Shown in pieces: positions 1 through 7,368 of a stretch of 16,870 bases of DNA. Each line of letters opens with the position of its first letter. Within the stretch, counting starts at the first letter, position 1. The DNA is from UBA7692 sp964552715. GTDB lineage: Bacteria; Bacteroidota; Bacteroidia; Chitinophagales; LD1. The notes under the pieces were generated by a model, which had not been told where the DNA came from, searched no databases, and saw only the letters and a list, made by a program, of their open reading frames with translations. The stretch is taken from contig CAZKHZ010000067.1 of assembly GCA_964552715.1 (NCBI GenBank), forward strand, positions 1 to 16,870. The letters run 5' to 3'. Made by a program: the position numbers and the translations under genes.

Positions 1-504
1 GGAGGTAAAACCGCCTCGCCAACTGAAATGCTTAGAATGGAAACGGATTCCATTATGTCAGAAAATGATGTAATAAGTTTAAGTGTTCCTACAACAGCCC
101 CTGCAACTGCTCAATTCATTGAATTTGAGCGAGGAGGAACTGCAATTGCACGTATCAATACCAATGGTGATTTTGATACTGATGGTGAATATCAACGCAA
201 ACAAACAGGTGCTGCCAACATGGTTCCTATTGCTTATGGTTTTGTGAATGGTAGTGGAACAGTTTCTGCCAGTTCTGGTAATGTAACAGCAACATATACT
301 TCTGGGAGCACAAGATATGATATAACAATAGCTGGTGAAACTTATACACATGATAACTATGTTTCCCTAATTACTCCGTTTTCAGGGGGGGCGGCAATTG
401 CTGTAAATGATGCAGTTGGTGGAAAGTTATTGGTAAAACTATATAATTCTTCTGGCACCGGAATTCAAGGTCTTGGTTTCCATTTTGTGGTTTACAAACC
501 ATAA
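1..504 (+). CDS. C-terminal part of a surface or tail-fibre-like protein (5' partial)
   Basis: The reading frame is already open at base 1 (reads GGKTASPTEM...), so the gene very likely begins upstream and the ATG at 28 is internal. The visible 167 codons are rich in Gly, Ser, Thr, Ala and Asn and have no membrane helix. One stretch (FIEFERGGTAIARINTNGDF) resembles repeats found in tail-fibre-like proteins, where a short strand is followed by a turn and a glycine. The rest alternates short strands and turns and ends in LGFHFVVYKP. No S74 chaperone domain or T9SS sorting domain is visible. The likely role is an extracellular or structural beta-rich protein, inferred from composition only; I do not recognise a specific family. 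A strong terminator follows the stop codon. Confidence 0.6.
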   Translation, partial: GGKTASPTEMLRMETDSIMSENDVISLSVPTTAPATAQFIEFERGGTAIARINTNGDFDTDGEYQRKQTGAANMVPIAYGFVNGSGTVSASSGNVTATYTSGSTRYDITIAGETYTHDNYVSLITPFSGGAAIAVNDAVGGKLLVKLYNSSGTGIQGLGFHFVVYKP

Positions 505-590
505 TTTGTAAATAACGATAAGTAGAAATTGACTGCTTTGAAATATTGACTTGACGCAAAGTAGTAAGGTAATACAGTAAATTATTACTG

Positions 591-655
591 AACACCCGAA
601 ACAATAAAATGCAGTGAAAAAAACATTGGATTTTATTGTTTCGGGTGTTTTTTTT
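591..655 (+). terminator. Strong intrinsic terminator of the tail-fibre-like gene
   Basis: A perfect 20-bp stem (591-610 with 630-649) continues inward, after one G-G mismatch, through five more pairs (612-616 with 624-628, one a G-T wobble) around an all-A loop at 617-623. A run of eight T (648-655) follows on the plus strand. The minus-strand side lacks a U-tract, so it acts mainly on plus transcripts. Confidence 0.88.
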
Positions 656-755
656 ATCTAGGGTTTTCAGCAAAAAACAAGGCTTCTCAGCAACGTTTCG
701 CCCAAATGGAAGCCGCAAAACGAAATAATTAAGCTCGAATACTAGAGGGTAAAAC

Positions 756-929
756 CTATTGAGATTTTTTGAAAATTGTAACACCCAAAATGAGCATGAT
801 TATCCAAAAGGCAAGGAAGATGAAGAATAGAATCTTTGCTATAGAAGCGGCTCCAGCAGCAATTCCTGTAAATCCAAAAACACCTGCAATTATTGCAACA
901 ACAAGGAAGACAAATGACCAACGTAACAT
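756..929 (-). CDS. DUF1328 family small membrane protein (YtjA-like)
   Basis: A 57-aa protein that starts MLRWSFVFLVVAIIAGVFGF and has two hydrophobic helices (about residues 3-23 and 30-50) separated by a small Gly/Ala loop (TGIAAGAAS), ending in FKKSQ. The MLRW(A/S) start, the FGFTGIA motif and the length are typical of the DUF1328 family of inner-membrane proteins, whose function is unknown. The open frame extends upstream to 995, but the MLRW start at 929 matches the family and gives its usual length. It is an isolated gene on this strand, and no clear minus-strand terminator follows. Two inverted repeats lie just upstream and could bear on its regulation. Confidence 0.85.
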   Translation of the reverse strand: MLRWSFVFLVVAIIAGVFGFTGIAAGAASIAKILFFIFLAFWIIMLILGVTIFKKSQ

Positions 930-962
930 AATGTTGAATTTAATGTGAATAATATTTTTATA

Positions 963-1039
963 GCACAAAAATGTGGATATAAGCTGTGAAATCAATTATA
1001 TAAACCTCACAAAGAGTTATATAATTCCTACTTTTGTGC
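963..1039. promoter_or_regulatory. Nested inverted repeats upstream of the DUF1328 gene
   Basis: An inner perfect 10-bp inverted repeat (994-1003 AATTATATAA with 1017-1026 TTATATAATT, 13-nt spacer) sits inside an outer 8-bp inverted repeat (963-970 GCACAAAA with 1032-1039 TTTTGTGC). It lies about 35-110 bp upstream of the ATG at 929, where an operator would be expected. The inner arms are pure A/T, so chance is a real alternative. No regulator can be named. Confidence 0.3.
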
Positions 1040-1171
1040 CTTCGGAATAAAATTCAGTTCCAATAATTATTCCCGTAACCTTTAGCCCCCATCTTTCTGA
1101 GATATGTGCACCATTCACCAATTAATCTATGGTATGTATTTGACTTAAAAAGTTGCATCTAATATAGTCCC

Positions 1172-1216
1172 TTCAAAAAAAAATCCCTTGCTACATGGCA
1201 GCAAGGGATTTTTTAA
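1172..1216. terminator. Bidirectional terminator after the LUD-domain gene
   Basis: A perfect 12-bp stem (AAATCCCTTGCT at 1181-1192 with 1200-1211) closes a 7-nt loop. On the minus strand it is followed by a run of nine T (complement of 1175-1183), which ends the rsfS-ftsH-LUD transcript. On the plus strand there are six T (1209-1214), so it could also stop plus-strand transcription. Confidence 0.85.
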
Positions 1217-1234
1217 TTTATATCGTAGCTTATG

Positions 1235-2014
1235 TTATGGGCGCACGCTGGTAGGTATCACTTCATCTACCAGAATTACGAAAATGTTTTTGGTGCCCTC
1301 AGCGCGCAATATCAAGCGGCTTTGGTCGTAAAAATGTCCTGTTTCAGTATCGCCTAAATTCAATACAGAAGGCAACTCGGGCTTGTGTAGTTTATTAAAA
1401 CGTTGTAAACCATTTGCCAATGAAGAACTCAATTTTGATACATCAGCAAGAATGATGTGCGTATCAGGAAAGCAAGAAAGCGTTCTGCGCGAAGCCTGCT
1501 TAGGATTGAAAATAATGCTACCATCTTCGGCAATCAGGTTTTCGCAAAGCGAAATAGCTACACTGGAATTTTCGAGGGTGAAACCGATAGAGCCTTTTTG
1601 AAAATTGTAATTGCAGAAAGCATCTTTTATTTCGTTTTCCCACGTAAACACATGGTGCCATTTGTTTTCAACTTTCAAAGTTTTCAACTCATCAATGGCA
1701 TCGCTCACTGTTTCGCAATACAAAAATTTACCGCCTTGAGCAATAAATTTTTCGGCAAAGCGAATATCCAAATCTGTTTTAGGTTCATCGGTGATGTACG
1801 TTGGTGCAGAAGGGGAAACTGTTCTAACACTCACCGGAGGCGAGGTAGAAATTGGCTCGTTGATAATGTCGGCAAAAGATGAAGGGCGAGGCACCTCATT
1901 TTCATCAAAGCCAACCACCTTGCGTGTTGGCATCGCTACTGTATCCTTTTCTTCGTTAGCTGGGTTAAACAAACTTTTGAAGCGAGAAAAAATACCTGTC
2001 TCTTCAGTGAACAT
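1235..2014 (-). CDS. LUD domain-containing protein (LutC/YkgG-like)
   Basis: A 259-aa soluble protein. Residues 1-80 are a low-complexity, Pro/Ser/Thr-rich N-terminal segment. Residues about 85-250 fit the LUD (lactate utilization) fold: a glycine-containing strand (IGFTLENSSVAIS, about 143-155), the 'ENLIAEDGSIIF' element (158-169) and 'RRTLSCFPDTHIIL' (176-189), which corresponds to the family's 'sllP.HI.v' motif. In LutC proteins this fold supports lactate oxidation together with LutA and LutB, but no lutA or lutB is nearby and no Fe-S cysteine motif is present, so a role in lactate use is not supported here. It follows ftsH by 72 bp on the same strand and probably shares its transcript. 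The pairing with ftsH is one I recall from Bacteroidota genomes and suggests a separate, undefined function. Confidence 0.8.
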   Translation of the reverse strand: MFTEETGIFSRFKSLFNPANEEKDTVAMPTRKVVGFDENEVPRPSSFADIINEPISTSPPVSVRTVSPSAPTYITDEPKTDLDIRFAEKFIAQGGKFLYCETVSDAIDELKTLKVENKWHHVFTWENEIKDAFCNYNFQKGSIGFTLENSSVAISLCENLIAEDGSIIFNPKQASRRTLSCFPDTHIILADVSKLSSSLANGLQRFNKLHKPELPSVLNLGDTETGHFYDQSRLILRAEGTKNIFVILVDEVIPTSVRP

Positions 2015-2086
2015 ATTCGCGTGTTGATTTATTGTGGACTATTTCCGAAGTCCAAAACAACACTTTAATACTTGCGCAGCAACGAT

Positions 2087-4165
2087 TTAGCCTTTGTCAT
2101 TCTCAACAGTAGCATCGTCTGTGTTCACATTTGTAGATACATCTAACAATGTATCAGAAGGAACCGATTCTGTTGTTTCTGTTACAGGCTCTTCTGTAGG
2201 CTCTACTTTATCGTAAGGACGCTTGCCAATCAGGCGTTCTAAATCGTCTTTGAACAACACTTCTTTCTCCAGCAATTCCTTTGCAAGCAACTCTACTTCC
2301 GCGCGTTTGTCGGTAAGCAATTGTATAGCGCGTTGGTATTGCACATCAATCAATTTGCGCACTTCCTGATCCATCATGGTTGCAGTTTCATCCGAGAATG
2401 GCTTATGAAAACCATTGCCCTGTTGCATCATATCATAGAAACTTACATTACCAACTTTTTCATTCATTCCAAAAATACTCACCATGGCGTAAGCCACTCT
2501 GGTAACATGGTCTAAATCGTTCTGGGCACCTGTAGATATTTTATCGAACACCACTTTTTCTGCCGCGCGACCCGCCAATGTCATACACATGCGGTCGTTC
2601 ATTTCTTCAATAGTTTCGAGATATTTTTCTTTAGGTAAATATTGCGCATAACCCAATGCAGCCACACCGCGAGGCACAATAGAAACCTTTACCAACGGAT
2701 GGGCATGTTCTAAGAACCAACCACTTACTGCATGTCCTGCTTCGTGATAGGCAATGATTTTTTTCTCTTCGGGCGAAATCAGTTTGTTCCTTTTCTCAAG
2801 CCCACCAATACTGCGGTCAATGGCATCATTAAAGTCCTGCATATCTACAGCCGCTTTATCGTTACGTGCAGCAATCAAAGCCGCTTCATTACAGATATTG
2901 GCAATGTCGGCACCTGCAAAGCCCGGTGTTTGTGCAGCCAATTTATCGCCATCCACTTCGGGTGCAGTTTTAATAGATTTTAAATGCACGCGGAAAATCT
3001 GTGCGCGACCTGTCAAATCTGGTTTGTCAATACTAATAACTCTGTCGAACCTACCCGGGCGCAACAAAGCAGTATCCAACACATCCTGACGGTTAGTAGC
3101 CGCAACAATAATTACCCCTTTTTCACTGCTGAATCCATCCATCTCCACCAACAATTGGTTCAATGTATTCTCGCGCTCATCGTTGCTGGCAATCATGTTT
3201 TTGCCACGCGCTCTGCCAATGGCATCAATCTCGTCAATGAAAATAATACATGGCGCTTTCTCTCTTGCTTGGCGGAACAAATCGCGCACACGCGATGCAC
3301 CCACACCCACAAACATCTCCACAAAATCGGAACCGCTGATAGAGAAAAAAGGAACTTTTGCTTCGCCCGCCATTGCTTTTGCAATAAGGGTTTTGCCCGT
3401 TCCTGGAGGACCAACCAACAATGCACCTTTAGGAATTTTACCTCCCAGCGAAGTATATTTCTGAGGGTTCTTGAGGAAGCTCACAATCTCTTGCACTTCC
3501 ACTTTTGCTTCATCCAATCCTGCAACATCATCAAAGGTGATATTGATTTTTTCATCCTTATCAAACAACACCGCCTTAGAGCGGCCAATGTTGAAGATTT
3601 GTCCACCAGCACCACCCATGCCGCCACCTACTCTTTTCATAATGAACAACCAAATACCTACAAACAAAAGCACTGGCAACACCCAGCCCAATAAATCGCG
3701 GAACCAGTCATTACGCGTTTGAAACTGCAAATCAACAGGAGCTAACTCAATATGTTCTTTGTAGAATTCTGCAAGAAATCTATCGAAGGCATCGTTTGAA
3801 GCAACAGATAAAAAGAAGTGAGGACCTCTGTTTATCATGCCAAATTTCGTTTTAGAAATATCCTTGTAAGCGTCTTTTGAAAGGGTGGTGTCGCGCAAAA
3901 AAACTTCGGCAACTTCCTTATTTACTATCACAATCTTTTGCACTTCATTTTGCTCCAGCATGCTCTTCAACTTCTGCTGCGAAGTTTCTTCCACACGGGT
4001 TTGGAAGTAATTCATGTTCAGCGAGAACAGAATAAATACTCCCAATAAAATATATACCCACAGGTAATTGAATTTGGGGTCGTCTGTATTAGGGCGAGGA
4101 ATGCGTTTAGGCTTTTTCTCGTTGTTGGTAGTTTCTTTAGCGTCTTTATTTTCCGTATTGTCCAT
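2087..4165 (-). CDS. ftsH: ATP-dependent zinc metalloprotease FtsH
   Basis: A membrane-anchored AAA+ protease (692 aa) that extracts and degrades misfolded or regulatory membrane and cytosolic proteins, working as a hexamer at the inner membrane. Visible in order: a charged N-terminal tail; TM1 (about 34-54); an FtsH periplasmic domain (about 55-150); TM2 (about 158-177); a glycine-rich linker; Walker A GPPGTGKT (252-259); the pore-loop FVGVGA (285-290); Walker B IIFIDEID (307-314); the second region of homology with arginine fingers near 372 and 375; the zinc-binding HEAGH (474-478); and a probable third zinc ligand, Asp550 in GAQNDL. The acidic C-terminal tail (about 652-692) is less conserved. 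The core is complete and no key residue is missing. It lies between rsfS upstream and the LUD gene downstream on the same strand. Confidence 0.98.
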   Translation of the reverse strand: MDNTENKDAKETTNNEKKPKRIPRPNTDDPKFNYLWVYILLGVFILFSLNMNYFQTRVEETSQQKLKSMLEQNEVQKIVIVNKEVAEVFLRDTTLSKDAYKDISKTKFGMINRGPHFFLSVASNDAFDRFLAEFYKEHIELAPVDLQFQTRNDWFRDLLGWVLPVLLFVGIWLFIMKRVGGGMGGAGGQIFNIGRSKAVLFDKDEKINITFDDVAGLDEAKVEVQEIVSFLKNPQKYTSLGGKIPKGALLVGPPGTGKTLIAKAMAGEAKVPFFSISGSDFVEMFVGVGASRVRDLFRQAREKAPCIIFIDEIDAIGRARGKNMIASNDERENTLNQLLVEMDGFSSEKGVIIVAATNRQDVLDTALLRPGRFDRVISIDKPDLTGRAQIFRVHLKSIKTAPEVDGDKLAAQTPGFAGADIANICNEAALIAARNDKAAVDMQDFNDAIDRSIGGLEKRNKLISPEEKKIIAYHEAGHAVSGWFLEHAHPLVKVSIVPRGVAALGYAQYLPKEKYLETIEEMNDRMCMTLAGRAAEKVVFDKISTGAQNDLDHVTRVAYAMVSIFGMNEKVGNVSFYDMMQQGNGFHKPFSDETATMMDQEVRKLIDVQYQRAIQLLTDKRAEVELLAKELLEKEVLFKDDLERLIGKRPYDKVEPTEEPVTETTESVPSDTLLDVSTNVNTDDATVENDKG

Positions 4166-4294
4166 TACTTAATATTCTCTTTATCTAATTTGTGTAACCA
4201 TGACGGCTACTTTATGTTTTTATTGTTTCAAAACTTAACGTTTGAGATAATAAACTGATTCAATTCAAAACTATTGATGAGTGTAGCACAACAA

Positions 4295-4660
4295 CTAATC
4301 TTCGTGAAGTGTTCGCTTTGAATCATGCCACAAATCGTCTAACTGATAAAACTCACGCTTTTCGCGATGGAATACGTGCACAATAACATCCGAAAAATCT
4401 AAGATTATCCATTCTGAATTTCTTGACCCTTCTGTTTGAAATGGTTTTGTTCCGTTATCTTCTGTTTCCTTTAGCACACTTGCACCAAGCGCGCGCACTT
4501 GCGTGTTAGAATCTCCATGCGCAATGATGAAGAAATCTGTAGGTCTGTCATTGAGTTTACGCAAATCAAGTGTTACTACTTCTTGCCCTTTTTTTTCTAA
4601 AAGTGCCTCTACAATAATTTTGCGCAGTTTCGCAGTGGTTAATAAAGTTTGTTTTGCCAA
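4295..4660 (-). CDS. rsfS: Ribosomal silencing factor RsfS
   Basis: A 121-aa protein of the RsfS/Iojap family, which binds ribosomal protein uL14 on the large subunit and blocks joining with the small subunit when nutrients are scarce. Family marks seen: the N-terminal helix region (LLTTAKLRKIIVEALLEKK), the 'DFFIIAHGDSNTQVRAL' segment (about 42-58), the core strand motif 'EWIILDFSDVIVHVF' (83-97) and the C-terminal 'REFYQLDDLWHDS' (102-114). The length is normal for the family. It is the first gene of the minus-strand group and is separated from ftsH by about 129 bp, so ftsH may have its own promoter as well. It diverges from the biotin ligase gene across 53 bp. Confidence 0.95.
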   Translation of the reverse strand: MAKQTLLTTAKLRKIIVEALLEKKGQEVVTLDLRKLNDRPTDFFIIAHGDSNTQVRALGASVLKETEDNGTKPFQTEGSRNSEWIILDFSDVIVHVFHREKREFYQLDDLWHDSKRTLHED

Positions 4661-4686
4661 GCGTTTTATTTTAATGAATCAAAGCG

Positions 4687-4694
4687 CGAAGGTA
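4687..4694 (-). promoter_or_regulatory. Candidate Bacteroidota -7 promoter element for rsfS
   Basis: Read on the minus strand, the octamer is TACCTTCG, one mismatch from the Bacteroidota sigma-ABfr -7 consensus TAnnTTTG. It lies about 27 nt before the rsfS ATG, which would give a short leader. No TTTG was found at the expected -33 spacing, so support is weak. Confidence 0.28.
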
Positions 4695-4713
4695 ACAAAA
4701 TCAATACATTTAG

Positions 4714-5469
4714 ATGGGAGGATCGCCATTATTTACAGGAATACATATTGTGGAATTGGAAGAAACCGATTCTACCAACAATTATGCAAAGCAAATGCTA
4801 GCCGATGCTAAACCTATGGAAGGTACCGTTATCATTGCTCACAACCAAACCAAAGGGCGCGGACAGCAGGGCAATGTGTGGCACACCGAAAAGGGTAAAA
4901 ACCTTACGTGCAGTTACATTCTTTATCCAGTTTTTTTAGGAGCCGACAAACACTTCTACCTAAATATGGTAGTAAGCCTGGCAGTAAAAGAAGTATGCGA
5001 GATATACCTAGAAGATGAAGTAAAAGTGAAGTGGCCCAATGACATTTACTTTGGTAAAAATAAAATAGCGGGTATATTGATTGAAAACTCTATCAGCGGC
5101 TCTTCGGTGATTACTTCTATTGCTGGAATTGGCATTAATGTAAATCAAACAACGTTTGACGAATCGCTGCCAAATCCATCTTCGCTACAACTGCTTACCG
5201 AGCGCGAAATCAAAGTATTAGAAGTGTTGCAGCAACTCTCCATTTATTTAGAGAAATACTATTTGCAATTGCGTAAAGGCAATTTCCATTTTCTGCAAAG
5301 AGCATATACAGAAGCACTATTTCGATACAACCAAACTGCTTACTTTAAACGTGGCGAACAAACATTTAAAGGAGAGGTTGCAGGCATTGCCCGCGATGGA
5401 AAGTTGATTATCCACAGCAATGGTAAAGAGCTTCGATTCACTATGCAAGAAATTCAGTTTGTAATATAA
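4714..5469 (+). CDS. birA: Biotin--[acetyl-CoA-carboxylase] ligase (BirA family, no HTH domain)
   Basis: A 251-aa enzyme that activates biotin with ATP to biotinyl-AMP and transfers it to the carrier-protein lysine of biotin-dependent carboxylases. Motifs seen: LEETDSTNNYAK near the N-terminus; the biotin/AMP loop TKGRGQQG (46-53); VKWPND (105-110); and KIAGILIEN (117-125), which carries the expected active-site lysine. The C-terminal small beta domain is present (about 205-251, ending in MQEIQFVI). There is no N-terminal helix-turn-helix, so this is the monofunctional, non-repressor form. The ATG at 4714 leaves only five residues before the conserved region, so little upstream extension is likely. 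The nitrilase gene follows after 6 bp and is probably co-transcribed. Confidence 0.95.
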   Translation: MGGSPLFTGIHIVELEETDSTNNYAKQMLADAKPMEGTVIIAHNQTKGRGQQGNVWHTEKGKNLTCSYILYPVFLGADKHFYLNMVVSLAVKEVCEIYLEDEVKVKWPNDIYFGKNKIAGILIENSISGSSVITSIAGIGINVNQTTFDESLPNPSSLQLLTEREIKVLEVLQQLSIYLEKYYLQLRKGNFHFLQRAYTEALFRYNQTAYFKRGEQTFKGEVAGIARDGKLIIHSNGKELRFTMQEIQFVI

Positions 5470-5475
5470 TTTAAG

Positions 5476-6249
5476 ATGAACGAGCAACTACATATTACAC
5501 TTGTTCAAACCGAAATACATTGGCAAAACATAGCTGCAAATCTTGCTATGTTGGATGCCAAACTTTCAACAATAGTTGCTACTGATTTAATCGTGCTGCC
5601 TGAAATGTTCTCTACCGGTTTTAGTATGAATATAGCTTTGGCTGAAGCAATGGATGGCAGCACTATTCAATGGATGCAGAGGATTGCAACCCAAAAGAAC
5701 TGTGTAGTTACTGGCTCGTTAATGATTGAAGCTGATGATAAATTTTACAATCGTTTAATTTGGATGCGCCCCGATGGCACTTTAGATTATTATGACAAAC
5801 GTCATTTGTTTTCACTCTCTGACGAACCTAAACATTACACGGCAGGTAATAAGTTATTAGTAACAGTATGGAAGGGATGGAAAATTCTTCCTTTGATATG
5901 TTTCGATTTGCGCTTTCCTGTGTGGAGCAGAAATACACACAACTATGATGCTATAATATATGTAGCCAACTGGCCCCAAAAAAGAAGCCTTGCATGGAAA
6001 ACATTATTGCAAGCTCGCGCTATTGAAAATCAAAGCTATGTTATAGGCTTAAATAGGGTTGGCAATGATGGCAATGGTGTTTATCACTCTGGAGATTCTG
6101 TAGTAATAAATCCCGAGGGAACTTACCTATATCAAAAAAGTGATTTGGAAGATATTGCAACCATTATTATAGACCATAACTCATTAAAAGCAACCCGAAG
6201 AAAATTTCCTTTTCTTGACGAAAAAGATTTTTTTGAGATTAAACCCTAG
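5476..6249 (+). CDS. Nitrilase-family amidohydrolase, probable omega-amidase (YafV-like)
   Basis: A 257-aa carbon-nitrogen hydrolase with the complete catalytic triad: Glu43 in LPEMFSTGFSM, Lys108 in YDKRHLF and Cys142 in ICFDLRFPVWSRN. The 'PEMFSTGFSM' and 'CFDLRFPVWSRN' signatures are those of the YafV/omega-amidase branch, which hydrolyses 2-oxoglutaramate to 2-oxoglutarate and ammonia in the methionine-salvage and glutamine-transaminase repair route. The frame is full length and no signal peptide is seen, so the enzyme should be cytosolic. It sits 6 bp after the biotin ligase gene, which points to a shared transcript but not an obvious shared pathway. The amidase class is firm; the exact substrate is inferred from motif similarity. 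Confidence 0.9.
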   Translation: MNEQLHITLVQTEIHWQNIAANLAMLDAKLSTIVATDLIVLPEMFSTGFSMNIALAEAMDGSTIQWMQRIATQKNCVVTGSLMIEADDKFYNRLIWMRPDGTLDYYDKRHLFSLSDEPKHYTAGNKLLVTVWKGWKILPLICFDLRFPVWSRNTHNYDAIIYVANWPQKRSLAWKTLLQARAIENQSYVIGLNRVGNDGNGVYHSGDSVVINPEGTYLYQKSDLEDIATIIIDHNSLKATRRKFPFLDEKDFFEIKP

Positions 6250-6358
6250 ATAAAAGGTACTGTCCGTTGCAACCAAAATAATAAAATTCTTACTTGCTAC
6301 TTGCAAGATTGAATTAAGTTATCCTTTTTTGCTCAAACATTTTAAAACAAAAATTAAC

Positions 6359-6919
6359 ATGAAAAAAATTACATTTTCGATTGCTCTGGTAGCAATAGGT
6401 TTCGCAGGATTTGCTCAAATTCCTGAATTTAAAAACACGCCAATGATTTTGAAAGCAGATGGCAAGCTTGATAAATTAGAAAAGCAATCAGCTTCGATTA
6501 GAGACAAAGGCGGCTCTAATCCTTTTGCAAATGCCTACAGTTATGGTGCAACTGCCAAGAGTGTTCAGTTCATCTCTATTACGGGTGCTGAATCTCCAGT
6601 AAAAGTTGATCCGAGTGTGAAATTTGTATTTAAAGCAAATGACGCTGAAGTAGATCCGGAAGGCGTATTTATTGTTTACGAAGCTGTAATCGCAAGAAAG
6701 ATGCGCGAGGTTTATGTAAAGAAGGATTTTGGTAGAAATGTAAAAGATAAAGAAGTATCTCTTTCATTTGAAAAAATCCAACCAGGTGTTTACAAAATAA
6801 CTCCACAAAATCTTAAACCAGGTACTGAATATGGTATCGTTCCTAACACTGAAGGAGCATCTAAAATTGTTTATCTTTTTGGAACTACAGGTGAAAAACC
6901 TAAAGGCAAGAAAAAATAA
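6359..6919 (+). CDS. Exported protein of unknown function
   Basis: A 186-aa protein with a clear signal peptide (MKKITFSIALVAIGFAGFAQ, cleavage likely after Gln20 or nearby). The frame opens at 6329, but the ATG at 6359 gives the signal peptide directly and follows an A-rich stretch typical of the phylum. The mature part is mostly predicted beta with charged turns (for example VKFVFKANDAEVDPEGVFIVYEA) and resembles a periplasmic or surface beta-sandwich; it ends in a basic tail (KPKGKKK). No lipobox, cysteine pair, catalytic motif or T9SS sorting domain is visible. I do not recognise the family. It is separated from the nitrilase gene by about 110 bp and has its own terminator, so it is probably monocistronic. 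Confidence 0.8.
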   Translation: MKKITFSIALVAIGFAGFAQIPEFKNTPMILKADGKLDKLEKQSASIRDKGGSNPFANAYSYGATAKSVQFISITGAESPVKVDPSVKFVFKANDAEVDPEGVFIVYEAVIARKMREVYVKKDFGRNVKDKEVSLSFEKIQPGVYKITPQNLKPGTEYGIVPNTEGASKIVYLFGTTGEKPKGKKK

Positions 6920-6938
6920 CTCAACTAACTCTAAACAG

Positions 6939-6975
6939 AAGAGGCTGAAACGTAATGTTCTCAGCCTCTTTTTTT
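6939..6975 (+). terminator. Intrinsic terminator of the exported-protein gene
   Basis: A 10-bp stem (AAGAGGCTGA at 6939-6948 with 6961-6970) closes a 12-nt loop and runs into seven T (6969-6975), 20 bp after the stop codon. Confidence 0.88.
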
Positions 6976-7368
6976 ATGCCCCTGTTTGAGATAACTCCCT
7001 TTCTGTTGTAACGGATTCTACTGTGTTGTACCAAACAATCAAGTATAGCCTTTTGATTGCTTTGAGAAAATTAACTGCTGCTTACAAAACAAACTTGTTC
7101 CATTTTGCTAAGGCAGTATGATTCATGATATTACTTAAATCCAGCATTAAGTTTTGCAGATATGTTTTGAAGGGCTGCAATATTATAGCTGTTCTATCCC
7201 TATCACCTTATTGCATCGCATCATGCGCTTCCTTATTTTTTATACAAAACCGTTTTATCTGCACTTTAGGCTCGGCTTACTACAATTCGCACGCATTTGT
7301 TGTACCAAAGTGTTTAAGGTATCTACATTTACATCGTCAATAAAATGACCTAATCTATTTTATAGAAC
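6976..7368. other. Intergenic stretch with no convincing gene, upstream of the export operon
   Basis: About 390 bp between a terminator and the membrane-fusion gene. Two short overlapping frames (7125-7343 and 7154-7348) lack a recognisable start context or domain, and their composition looks random. The promoter of the downstream operon should lie here, but no clear TTTG/TAnnTTTG pair was found. A 12-bp direct repeat, TGTTGTACCAAA, occurs at 7024-7035 and 7298-7309. Confidence 0.5.

Noticed and set aside
371..784. 137-aa minus-strand open frame across the terminator and the DUF1328 3' end
   Set aside because: It runs through a strong terminator hairpin and overlaps both a partial structural gene and the DUF1328 gene; no domain is seen.
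1457..2027. Plus-strand frames (1457-1882, 1791-2027) across the LUD gene
   Set aside because: They are antisense to the LUD-domain coding region, which has recognisable family motifs.
2035..2054. Small hairpin (TGGACT ... AGTCCA) between ftsH and the LUD gene
   Set aside because: A 6-bp stem with an 8-nt loop and no T-run on either strand; it is not a terminator, and the two genes are probably on one transcript.
2984..3694. 236-aa plus-strand open frame inside ftsH, plus several smaller ones (2732-3089, 3183-3464, 3471-3722)
   Set aside because: All lie antisense to the conserved AAA and protease coding region; their His/Cys/Asn-rich translations show no domain and follow from ftsH codon bias.
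7125..7348. Two overlapping short plus-strand frames in the leader of the export operon
   Set aside because: They have no convincing start context, domain or coding bias, and two frames compete over the same bases.
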